Shown piece by piece: positions 37,205-47,100 of a stretch of 64,000 nt of DNA. The DNA is from Hyalangium versicolor (lineage in GTDB: Bacteria > Myxococcota > Myxococcia > Myxococcales > Myxococcaceae). The notes below the pieces were generated by a model. That model saw only the letters and a program-made list of their open reading frames with translations. It was not told the origin of the DNA and ran no database searches. Location of the stretch: assembly GCF_020103695.1 (NCBI RefSeq), contig NZ_JAHXBF010000004.1, forward strand, positions 310,001 to 374,000. The letters are read 5' to 3'. Position 1 is the stretch's first letter. The number at the start of each line of letters is the position of its first letter. Made by a program: the position numbers and the translations under genes.

Positions 37205-40200
37205 ATGCACGGGCAGAGATGCGTTTTGGAACGAAGCAGGGTGTTGGCGGTGGCGATGGCGTTGTGGGGTGCGACGGCCTGGGCAGTGGCGGATCCGTCG
37301 CCTGGGGCGGTGAATGCGCAGACGCTGAAGCTGCCAGACGGGCCGGGCAGCGTGCGGGGGATGGCCGACGACCCCAGTGTGGAGGTGTTCAGCGGACAGG
37401 TCAGCTACCAGGTGCCGCTGGACGTTCCGACAGGTATGGCGGGCTTTGCTCCGAAGCTGTCGCTTTCGTACTCGGGCGAGGTGGGCAACGGGCCGCTGGG
37501 AGTGAGCTGGGCCCTGCCTCAGATGGCCCTCAAGCGCAGCGTGAGGCTGGGCGTGCCGACTTACGGCGCATCGGATGAGTTGGAGCTGGTCGGCGTTGGA
37601 GGGGGAGGTCGGTTGGTGGCACTGGCCGACGGCACCTGGCGGCTGGAGGGACGCGGACAGGCCTTCAAGGTGGAGAGAGACGGCGATGGCTATGTGGTGA
37701 CGGAGAGCGGGGGCGTGCGCTACCGGCTGGGAGTGACGGCCGCGGGGCGACAGGCCGAGGGCACTCGAGTGGCTGGCTGGTTTGTGGAAGAGGTCATTCA
37801 CCCCACTGGCCAGGCGGTGACGTATGGCTACCTCCAGCACAACGGGCAGCAGTACCTCTCCTCGGTGGTGTGGGGGCCCAACTCCTCCTTCCGCGTGGAG
37901 TTTGCTTATGGGGCCCGGCCCGACACCACCGTCAGCTACCGCACCGGCTTCCGCGTGGAGACGGCACAGCGCCTCACCGAAGTGCGCGTCTTCTCCTTCG
38001 GCACCCTGCTGCGCGTCTACGTGCCCGGCTACGACGTGTCCCTTCCTCTCAGCCGCCTGGCCTCTCTCTCCATGCTCGGCAAGCTGCGCCAGGGCTCTCT
38101 TCCCACCCTCTCCTTCTCCTATGCACCACGCTCCAACCCCAACCTGGTGCAAACCGAGGCCGCTGCCGGCTGGGCCCTCAACGTCAACGGCACTTCCCTG
38201 GTGGACGTGGACGGCGACGGCGTCACCGACCTGCTGCGGCTGACCGCTTCGGGGCATTCCTGGCGCAAGGGCACGGGGACGGGCTTTGCCCCTCTGCGCA
38301 CCATCTCAGGCGCTGCCGGCGCTGTGCTCTCCTCCTCGCGCCTCATCGACGTGGACGGTGACTCACGCCCGGAGTTGGTTCGCTCCTTCAGCGAGGCCTG
38401 GCAGATCAACTCCCTGCAGGGCGAAGCGTTTGGCCCTACCACCAAGTGGCTGGGCACTGATTCCCTTCCCCTCTTCAATGACTCCACCTTCTTTGCTGAC
38501 TTGAATGGTGACGGGCGCGTCGATGTGGTGCGTACCGGCAGCGAGAGCCTCAGCGTCCGCTGGAACAGGGCCTCCGGGCTGAGTGCCTCGGTGACTCGCC
38601 CGGGTATCGACGGAGCCATCCTCATGCCGGGCCCCAACGTGCGCTTCCACGAGGTGAACGGCGACGGCCTGGCTGACGCAGTCCAGCTGGGCAGCGGCTG
38701 GTACAAGCTGTTTCTGGGCAAGGGCGACGGCACCTTCGTCTCCGCTGGCACCTTCAACTACCCCTGGGGGGATTCCACCAACACCGCCAACGTGCGCCTG
38801 GGAGACCTCAATCGCGATGGCCTCATGGACCTGGTGTACCTGCTCAACGGCTACGCCCATTGGTACCCGGGCCGCGGCAACGGAGCCGTCGAGACGACTG
38901 CGCGCATCCTGGCCTGCCCTGGTCCCAACGACACCGCCACTGTGCTGGCGCTGGGAGACATCACCGGCAACGGCAGTGAAGACATCGTGTGGAGCAGCAC
39001 CAACGGCATGTGGGCCCTGGACATGGCGGGCGCCACCAGCGCAGGCATGCTGACCGGCATCGACAATGGCATGGGCAAGGCCCTCTCCATTTCCTACCAG
39101 GGCAGCGGTCAGCTCTCTGTCGCCGCGGAGGCCGCTGGTACTCCCTGGACGCGCAAGCTGCCCACCTCCATTCCTGTTCCCGTCCGCCTGGAGGTGCAAC
39201 CCGGAGCCGGTGAGCCCGCACGCGTCGTCGAGTACACCGTGCGCGACGGCTTCTGGGACGGTGTGGAGCGCCGCTTCGGCGGCTTCCTCACGGGCGGCAC
39301 CCGCGCCGTCGGCTCTTCTCCTTCAGACACCCTCTCTATCGAGACGCGCTACGAGGAGGGCTCTGGCGCCTCGCGCGTGCTGCGGGGCCTGCCTCTGGAG
39401 GCGACGAAGAAGGATGGGCTCGGCACCTTGTACACAAGAGCCCTCTCCTCTTACGAGGCGCGCCCGGTGGACGGGCTTCCCGATGTGCCTCTGCTTCGCA
39501 AGCCGGCACTGCTCGAATCGCGCACCTTCCATTACGAGGGCGTCTCCTCTCCCATCGAAACCCTCACCACCTACAGCTACGACGTACGCGTGCGCCCCAT
39601 CGAGGAGGTTCACCACGGTCGGCTCGATATCACCGGCGACGAGAAGACTGTGCGGCGCGCCTTCGCCAGTGACGACGTGGCCTGGGTACAAGATGTCCTC
39701 TGCGAGGAGCGGCTGCTGGAGGCTGACGGCACCCTGGTGTCCCACTCCCGCGTCTTCTATGGCGACGCTTCCCAGGTCTACTCCTGGACCGATGGCACCC
39801 AGTGCCGCGCTGGCCGCCTGGTGCGCGAAACCCATTCCTGGCTTGCTGACTCAACCAACCCTCACTGGGTCCTCCAGTCCTCCACGGAGTACGACGCCTG
39901 GGACAACCCCACGCACATCTATGAAAAGGGAGGCTGGCGCACGCTGACGTACGACGCCAACCACCTGCACCCCGTCTCTGAATCCATTTCTCCGGAGTCG
40001 GGGCGAACCCTCACGTGGGGAATGCAGTGGGACGACGTGCTGGGCCAGCCCTGGCAAATGACGGATGCCAGCGGCGCCATCACGGAAGTGGCGTACGACC
40101 CCTTGGGACGCCTCTCCACGGTGGCGCTTGGCGGCGCGGAGCCCCACGTGCGCTACTTCTACGACTGGACAGCCCCTCAGCCCCGGACCTTCACCTATAC

Positions 40201-43200
40201 CTTCGATGGGACGCCCGAGACACTCGCGGGGAGCTGGACGGGCACCTGGTCGGAGACGGGAGACTGGCGTGAGGTGGTGGCGGTGTCCAATGGCGCCGGC
40301 GAGGCGCTGTACTCGGCCACGAGGCTGCTCGGAAGCCGGTGGATCATCTCCGGCTGGCAGGAGCACAACGTCCGCGGTCAGGCGACCTACCACGCGGACA
40401 ATTTCTACTGGGATGGCGTCGCGCTGCCCACCACGCGGCCTATGCAGGCGACCGGCCAGACGCTCGCGTACGACGCGCAGGGCCGGCTCGTCACCCAGAC
40501 GCTGCCTACAGGGGTATCTCGGACGCTCCAGTACAAGGCCTTCGAGCTGACACGGAACATGCCGGAGATGGCGTCCGTCATCTCGCGGCAAGATGGATTG
40601 GGGCGGATCATCCGCACCGAGCGCTCCGTGAACGGCACCGTGGAGTCGGTGGACGCGGTGTACGACGCGGCGGACCGCATTCACCTCCTGAAGCTGCAGG
40701 GCCAGGCGGTGACGCACCGCTATGACTACGACACGCTGGGCCGCCTGGTGTTCGCGCAGGACCCGGACATCGGCTCGCGCTCGATGCAGTACACCGACAG
40801 CGGCAGGCTGACGCACCACACCAACGGTGCCAACCAGACGCGCCAGTACTTCTACGATGACGTGGGCCGGCTCACCCAGACGCTGGGCGAGGATGGCGCC
40901 ACCTTCATCTACCATTACGACACGCCCCAGGATGGCAACACCACGAGCTACACGGCCGGACGCCTGGCCTGGGTGGAGGAGGCGCGCGGTGAGGTGCACT
41001 TCACCTATGACGCCTTCGGGAGGGGGGTGCACCGGAGCCGCGCCATCGACGGTTCCTGGGCGGAGGAGGCGACGGGCTTCAGCCCCTCGGGTCTGCCTCT
41101 GTTCTCAGAGCTGGACGGAGTGCGTATCGAGACGGCCTACGACGTGGCCGCTCGCGCGATCCAGGTGGGCAGCTACTGGCAAGCACTCCAACTGGATGCG
41201 GCCGGCCGGGTGCTGGAGGAGCAGTACGGCAATGGAATCCACCAGCAATACACTTGGGATGAGACAGGCCTGGCCCGCCACATCCAGGTGCTGCGCGACG
41301 CCAGTGCGTTGTACGACGTGACGCTCACGCGCAACCCGTATGGAGCTATCAAGACGGTGCGGGATGACGACGGAGTGGGCCTCAATCACTCGGCCGTGTT
41401 CGGCTATGACGGAGCGGCGCGGCTCACGGACATCCTCCTGGGAGCGGAGAAGCAGGCGGACGGGACATTGGTGGCCGGAGCGCAGTCGTATGTCTTCGCT
41501 TATGGCTACGACGGATTGCAGAACCTGACGTCCAGGACGACCACAGGCCCCAAGGCACTGGGGCTGCTGCAGGGCACCTACCATTACGGAGAGCGTGGTT
41601 ACGGGCCGCGGCAGCTCTCGCGGGTGTCCTCTCCCACGGGCAACACGCTGCTGGACCATGATGCCGCCGGCCGCCTGGTGCATCTAGGCAACCGGAGCAT
41701 GGTCTACAACGGGCTGGATGAGCTCGTGCAGGTCACCCAGCCAGGGGCTGGCGGAGGCAGCGACGAAATCATCTCGCACGCCTATGGGTACGACGGGCAG
41801 CGCACGGTCACGAGCAGTTCGAGCGGGGAGTCGCAGTACTGGTACTTCCCGGAGCTGACGCAAACGGGCGTGAACCGTGAGCGGTACGTGAAGCTCGGAG
41901 ACAGGACGCTGGCGAAGGTGACCCAGCTCGCCGAGCTCAGCATGCGAACTGGAGCAACGGGCACGGTAAGTGGATCCGCGCTGAGGAATGGCCTGACGAA
42001 GGGCCTTACGGGCCTGCTGTGGGCTGGACTGGTGCTGTGCGCCCTGACGGCCGTTGCCCTGCGCGACTCACCACGGGCCCGCTGGCGGCGCCTGATGGCG
42101 GGGGCACTGGCCGTGGCGCTGGTGGGAATCTCCTGCGACACGGGCCTGCCCGCCTCTCGCTTCACCCAGCGGGGACGGGCGCTCTGGGGGCTGGGTGAAA
42201 CGGTGTACTTCCAGCAGGGAATCGCCGCGGGTCCGGTCATGCTCACGCGAGAGGACGGCACCATCCAGGAGGAGCGGCGCTACGAGCCCTTTGGCACGCC
42301 CATCGAGGCCTTCCGCGAGCTGCCATCGGGCAGTGAGGTGGGGGACATCAATCACCAAGCCGAGCCGCTCAACGTGCTCAACAAGCAGACGGACGCCCAC
42401 ACCGGATGGAGTTACCACGGAGCGCGCTGGATGGCACCCGAGACGACGCTCTGGCTCACTCCGGATCCGCCCGCCAAGGCTCCACAGGGGAAGTTCGTCG
42501 AATCCCCCTGGGATATGAACCCCTACCAGTATGTCCGCCAGAACCCCATCCTCTACTGGGATCCGGACGGGCTGGATCCCGTCATCATCGCGGGTGAGGT
42601 CTCCCTCAAGGGAAGTCTGCCCAATCGATACCAGGGGCGTTTGGTCAACCTCGACATCAAGGACATTCGAAGCCTGCCCGGCTTCGAACAGGCCGCGCGG
42701 GCGCTGGCGACGAGCAGCGGGGCATCCGATGTGAGCAGCAGCACGCCGGTCATCCGCGTCAATACCAGGGAAGAGGCGCTCAACGCGCTCAGGAACAGCG
42801 GTGCAGGAGGCTCCAAGGTCTACATTGGCCATGCGGGGCTCTATCGCGACATCAACACAAATCAGATCCGGAACGCGGGCAAGCTCGCCATCAATCTGAC
42901 GAATGTATATACGCATGTGTCAGGAACAGAGTTCGGGGCGATCGTGCGGGAGCAGAAAGGCACGCCCTTCGCGTTGATGTGTTTTGGTGGCACGCTGGAT
43001 CTCGGCGAGCCCCCAGAGGGGCAGCAGCCTCCTTGGACTCCCAGAGGTCCGAGTGAATACCGCGAACTGCAAGCCAAGGTCGAAGTGCCGCACAAGGCCA
43101 TGGACCGCCAGATCAACACCCTGAACAATCAGGGCAAACCGTCGAATGCACCGCTGCTGTTCCAGGGTACAGACGGGCCCGAGGTCAAGCGCCTCTCATT

Positions 43201-43228
43201 GGAGTGGGTCACCCCCCAGGCCCACTAG
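37205..43228 (+). CDS. RHS polymorphic toxin 1 (SpvB/VCBS/TcdB-middle/RHS)
   Basis: 2007 residues. Signal peptide (MHGQRCVLERSRVLAVAMALWGATAWA); SpvB-like N-terminus (VEVFSGQVSYQVPLDVP...LSYSG); six VCBS/FG-GAP Asp-rich loops (DVDGDGVTD, DLNGDGRVD; ~333-610); TcdB-middle-like stretch; YD repeats (YDxxGRL, ~880-1500). An odd membrane-signal-like segment (~1599-1645) precedes the RHS core (RRYEPFG...YVRQNPILYWDPDG, to ~1795). The ~212-residue C-terminal domain is unlike that of RHS 2 and has VYIGHAG (His1876) and FALMCFGG (Cys1926), like a clan-CD His-Cys pair. GAGAGG precedes ATG 37205, whose position matches RHS 2. The next gene is a candidate immunity protein. RHS shells encapsulate their toxin; how this one is delivered is unknown. 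Confidence 0.85.
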   Translation: MHGQRCVLERSRVLAVAMALWGATAWAVADPSPGAVNAQTLKLPDGPGSVRGMADDPSVEVFSGQVSYQVPLDVPTGMAGFAPKLSLSYSGEVGNGPLGVSWALPQMALKRSVRLGVPTYGASDELELVGVGGGGRLVALADGTWRLEGRGQAFKVERDGDGYVVTESGGVRYRLGVTAAGRQAEGTRVAGWFVEEVIHPTGQAVTYGYLQHNGQQYLSSVVWGPNSSFRVEFAYGARPDTTVSYRTGFRVETAQRLTEVRVFSFGTLLRVYVPGYDVSLPLSRLASLSMLGKLRQGSLPTLSFSYAPRSNPNLVQTEAAAGWALNVNGTSLVDVDGDGVTDLLRLTASGHSWRKGTGTGFAPLRTISGAAGAVLSSSRLIDVDGDSRPELVRSFSEAWQINSLQGEAFGPTTKWLGTDSLPLFNDSTFFADLNGDGRVDVVRTGSESLSVRWNRASGLSASVTRPGIDGAILMPGPNVRFHEVNGDGLADAVQLGSGWYKLFLGKGDGTFVSAGTFNYPWGDSTNTANVRLGDLNRDGLMDLVYLLNGYAHWYPGRGNGAVETTARILACPGPNDTATVLALGDITGNGSEDIVWSSTNGMWALDMAGATSAGMLTGIDNGMGKALSISYQGSGQLSVAAEAAGTPWTRKLPTSIPVPVRLEVQPGAGEPARVVEYTVRDGFWDGVERRFGGFLTGGTRAVGSSPSDTLSIETRYEEGSGASRVLRGLPLEATKKDGLGTLYTRALSSYEARPVDGLPDVPLLRKPALLESRTFHYEGVSSPIETLTTYSYDVRVRPIEEVHHGRLDITGDEKTVRRAFASDDVAWVQDVLCEERLLEADGTLVSHSRVFYGDASQVYSWTDGTQCRAGRLVRETHSWLADSTNPHWVLQSSTEYDAWDNPTHIYEKGGWRTLTYDANHLHPVSESISPESGRTLTWGMQWDDVLGQPWQMTDASGAITEVAYDPLGRLSTVALGGAEPHVRYFYDWTAPQPRTFTYTFDGTPETLAGSWTGTWSETGDWREVVAVSNGAGEALYSATRLLGSRWIISGWQEHNVRGQATYHADNFYWDGVALPTTRPMQATGQTLAYDAQGRLVTQTLPTGVSRTLQYKAFELTRNMPEMASVISRQDGLGRIIRTERSVNGTVESVDAVYDAADRIHLLKLQGQAVTHRYDYDTLGRLVFAQDPDIGSRSMQYTDSGRLTHHTNGANQTRQYFYDDVGRLTQTLGEDGATFIYHYDTPQDGNTTSYTAGRLAWVEEARGEVHFTYDAFGRGVHRSRAIDGSWAEEATGFSPSGLPLFSELDGVRIETAYDVAARAIQVGSYWQALQLDAAGRVLEEQYGNGIHQQYTWDETGLARHIQVLRDASALYDVTLTRNPYGAIKTVRDDDGVGLNHSAVFGYDGAARLTDILLGAEKQADGTLVAGAQSYVFAYGYDGLQNLTSRTTTGPKALGLLQGTYHYGERGYGPRQLSRVSSPTGNTLLDHDAAGRLVHLGNRSMVYNGLDELVQVTQPGAGGGSDEIISHAYGYDGQRTVTSSSSGESQYWYFPELTQTGVNRERYVKLGDRTLAKVTQLAELSMRTGATGTVSGSALRNGLTKGLTGLLWAGLVLCALTAVALRDSPRARWRRLMAGALAVALVGISCDTGLPASRFTQRGRALWGLGETVYFQQGIAAGPVMLTREDGTIQEERRYEPFGTPIEAFRELPSGSEVGDINHQAEPLNVLNKQTDAHTGWSYHGARWMAPETTLWLTPDPPAKAPQGKFVESPWDMNPYQYVRQNPILYWDPDGLDPVIIAGEVSLKGSLPNRYQGRLVNLDIKDIRSLPGFEQAARALATSSGASDVSSSTPVIRVNTREEALNALRNSGAGGSKVYIGHAGLYRDINTNQIRNAGKLAINLTNVYTHVSGTEFGAIVREQKGTPFALMCFGGTLDLGEPPEGQQPPWTPRGPSEYRELQAKVEVPHKAMDRQINTLNNQGKPSNAPLLFQGTDGPEVKRLSLEWVTPQAH

Positions 43229-43243
43229 GGAGCCAGAGCAGAC

Positions 43244-44014
43244 ATGCGCGCGCGTGATGGAATGAGGCAGCTCCGAAGATGGGGAGGAGGCCTGGCCCTC
43301 TCTCTGCTGATGGCAACCGCGGCCCGGGCGGAAGATGCTGGAACGCGGGGGCAGTGTCTCTCGAAAGAGCATGTATCGCGTTTACTCGAGGCCACCGCGA
43401 GGCTCGCCCTGACGCTGGCCACGGACGCCAGGAGGTATTATCCGAAAGGGCCCGCGGAGGCAGGTGTGCGGGTGGACGCCGAGTTGCTCAAGGCTCGTCT
43501 GCCGCGGGACGCATTCCCCATTCCCAGGATGCCGCCAACGGGAGACACGCCCCGGTGTCTGACAGCCACGCTCTCTGGAACAGGGAAGGAGGCCGCGCCA
43601 GGAGGGGCGAACTGGAAGACGTGCCCCAAGAGTTCCTCGGCTCCGAAGCAGCCGCACTACCAGGTGTTCGCACAGCTCCTCGTGGACTGCGAGAGCCGGA
43701 CCACGGCCTTCGTCTTCGAGAAGCCCCTCCTGGTGCGTCCAGGAGACAATGATGCCCTCCTCAGCGACTACGATGTCTGGCTCTTGGTGTCCGATGATGG
43801 TGCCAGCTTCGGCGAGGTCCTCAGCGGCTGCCTTCCTGGGGGAGGTAAGAGGCTCGACAGCCGTGTCGGCGTGAAGCAGGGCATTGAACGGATCGGGGAG
43901 ATGTGTTTCCCGTATTACATGCCGGCTCCCGACGGAATGATGTATCCCTGGCAGGGCGTCAAGGACCGCGAGCAACGGCAGCGGGAGATCAAAGTGCTCG
44001 GAAGCGCCGGATGA
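43244..44014 (+). CDS. Secreted protein after RHS toxin 1, candidate immunity
   Basis: 256 residues. Signal peptide (RRWGGGLALSLLMATAARA), then helical EDAGTRGQCLSKEHVSRLLEATARLALTL and a strand-rich domain with several Cys (CLTATLSG, WKTCPKSS, LVDCESRTTAFVF, EMCFPYY). No family recognised. It begins 15 bases after the RHS stop and is absent from the second RHS locus, where a different small gene sits instead, so it is probably specific to this toxin domain. The export signal would put it in the periplasm or outer membrane, where incoming toxin could be met. A second ATG 18 bases in (43262) is an alternative start. Confidence 0.7.
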   Translation: MRARDGMRQLRRWGGGLALSLLMATAARAEDAGTRGQCLSKEHVSRLLEATARLALTLATDARRYYPKGPAEAGVRVDAELLKARLPRDAFPIPRMPPTGDTPRCLTATLSGTGKEAAPGGANWKTCPKSSSAPKQPHYQVFAQLLVDCESRTTAFVFEKPLLVRPGDNDALLSDYDVWLLVSDDGASFGEVLSGCLPGGGKRLDSRVGVKQGIERIGEMCFPYYMPAPDGMMYPWQGVKDREQRQREIKVLGSAG

Positions 44015-44149
44015 GAGCCGATCCGGACTGCGGAATTCATTGAACGTTTGTCTTTTGCTGTGTGGTGCCCATCCAGCCCCCGAGATTGAGGGCGGGGAGG
44101 TGTGCCCCAGTTGCATGTCTCAACATTCTTTCATCACGGAGGCCTGTCG

Positions 44150-47100
44150 ATGCACGGGCGGAGATACGTTTTGGAACGAAGCAGGGTGTTGGCGGTGGCG
44201 GTGGTGTTGTGGGGGGCGGTGGCCTGGGCGGCGGCGGATCCATCGCCTGGGGCGGTGAATGCACAGACGCTGAAGCTGCCAGACGGGCCGGGCAGCGTGC
44301 GGGGGATGGCCGACGACCCCAGTGTGGAGGTGTTCAGCGGACAGGTCAGCTACCAGGTGCCCCTGGACGTACCAGCGGGCGTGGCCGGCTTTGCTCCGAA
44401 GCTGTCGCTTTCGTACTCGGGCGAGGTGGGCAACGGGCCGCTGGGAGTGGGCTGGGCCCTGCCGCAGATGGCCCTCAAGCGCAGCGTAAGACTGGGCGTG
44501 CCGACTTACGGCGCATCCGACGAGTTGGAGTTGGTCGGCGTTGGAGGGGGAGGTCGGTTGGTGGCGCTGGCCGATAGCACCTGGCGGCTGGAGGGGCGCG
44601 GGCAGGCTTTCAAGGTGGAGAGGGACGGCGATGGCTATGTCGTGACGGAGAGTGGGGGCGTGCGCTACCGGCTGGGCGTGACGGCTGCGGGGCGCCAAGC
44701 CGAGGGCACTCGGGTGGCCGGCTGGTACCTCGAGGAGGCGGTTCACCCCACTGGCCAGACGGTGACGTATGGCTACCTCCAGCACAACGGGCAGCAGTAC
44801 CTCTCCTCGGTGGTGTGGGGGCCCAACTCCTCCTTCCGCGTGGAGTTTGCTTACGGGGCACGGCCCGACATCACCGTCAGCTACCGCACCGGCTTCCGCG
44901 TGGAGACGGCACAGCGCCTCACCGAGGTGCGCGTCTTCTCCTTCGGCACTCTGCTGCGCGTCTACGTGCCTGGCTACGACGTGTCCCTGCCTCTCAGCCG
45001 CCTGGCCTCCCTCTCCATGCTCGGCAAGCTGCGCCAGGGCTCACTTCCCACCCTCACGTTCTCCTATGCACCACGCTCCAACCCCAACCTGGTGCAGACG
45101 GAGGCCGCTGCTGGCTGGGCCCTCAACGTCAACGGCACTTCCCTGGTGGATATAGATGGGGACGGTGTCACCGACCTGCTGCGGCTGACCGCTTCGGGGC
45201 ATTCCTGGCGCAAGGGCACGGGGACGGGCTTTGCCCCTCAACGTCCCATCTCAGGCGCCGCTGGCGCTGTGCTCTCCTCCTCACGCCTCATCGACGTGGA
45301 CGGCGACTCACGCCCGGAGTTGGTGCGCTTCTTCAGCGAGGCCTGGCAGATCAACTTCCTGCAGGGCGAGGCCTTTGGCCCCACCACCAAGTGGCTGGGC
45401 ACTGATTCCCTTCCCCTCTTCAATGACTCCACCTTCTTTGCTGACTTGAACGGAGACGGGCGCGTCGACGTGGTGCGTACCGGCAGCGAGAGCCTCAGCG
45501 TCCGCTGGAACAGGGCCTCCGGGCTCAGCGCCTCGGTGACACGCCCAGGCATCGACGGGGCCATCCTCATGCCGGGCCCCAACGTGCGCTTCCACGAGGT
45601 GAACGGCGACGGCCTGGCTGACGCAGTCCAGTTGGGCAGCGGCTGGTACAAGCTGTTTCTGGGCAAGGGTGACGGCACCTTCGTCTCCGCTGGCACCTTC
45701 AACTACCCCTGGGGGGATTCCACCAACACCGCCAACGTGCGCCTGGGCGATCTCAACCACGATGGCCTCATGGACCTGGTGTACCTGCTCAACGGCTACG
45801 CCCACTGGTACCCGGGCCGCGGTGGCGGAGCCGTCGAGACGACGGCGCGCATCCTGGCCTGCCCTGGCCCCAATGACACCTCCACCGTGGTGGCGCTGGG
45901 AGACGTCACCGGCAACGGCAGTGAAGACATCGTGTGGAGCAGCACCAACGGCATGTGGGCCCTGGACATGGCGGGAGCCACCAGCGCAGGCATGCTGACA
46001 GGCATCGACAATGGCATGGGCAAGGCCCTCTCCATTTCCTACCAGGGCAGCGGTCAGCTCTCTGTCGCCGCGGAGGCCGCTGGTACTCCCTGGGTGCGCA
46101 AACTGCCCACCTCCATTCCCGTTCCCGTTCGCCTGGAGGTGCAACCCGGAGCGGGCGAGCCCGCACGCGTCGTCGAGTACACCGTGCGCGACGGCTTCTG
46201 GGACGGTGTGGAGCGCCGCTTCGGCGGCTTCCTCACGGGCGGCACCCGCGCCGTCGGCTCTTCTCCTTCAGACACCCTCTCTATCGAGACGCGCTACGAG
46301 GAGGGCTCCGGCGCCTCGCGCGTGCTGCGGGGCCTTCCTCTGGAAGCGACGAAGAAGGATGGGCTCGGCACCTTGTACACAAGGGCCCTCTCCTCTTACG
46401 AGGCGCGACCGGTCGACGGCCTTCCCGATGTGCCTCTGCTTCGCAAGCCGGCACTGCTCGACTCGCGCACTTTCCATTACGAGGGTGTCTCCTCCCCTAT
46501 CGAGACCCTCACCACCTACAGCTACGACGTGCGCGTGCGCCCCATTGAGGAGGTTCACCACGGTCGGCTCGATATCACTGGCGACGAGAAGACGGTGCGG
46601 CGCGCCTTCGCCAGCGATGACGTGGCTTGGGTACAAGATGTCCTCTGCGAAGAGAGGCTGCTGGAGGCTGACGGCACCCTGGTGTCTCACTCCCGCGTCT
46701 TCTATGGCGACGCTTCCCAGGTCTACTCCTGGACCGATGGCACCCAGTGCCGGGCGGGTCGCCTGGTGCGCGAAACCCACTCCTGGCTTGCTGACTCAAC
46801 CAACCCTCACTGGGTCCTCCAGTCCTCCACGGAGTACGACGCCTGGGACAACCCCACGCGCCAGTATTCCTCCGGCACCTGGCGCACGCTGACGTACGAC
46901 GCCAACCACCTGCACCCCGTCTCCGAAACCGTCTCTCCCGAGGCAGGCCGCAACCTCACCTGGACGCTGCAGTGGGATGACGTGGCGGGCCTGGCGGGCA
47001 CGCTGACAGACCCCGATGGCATCACCACGGAAGTCACCTACGACAGCCTCGGCCGCCCCATGACCCTCGCGGTGGGCGGCGCCTCGCCCCACGTGCGCTA

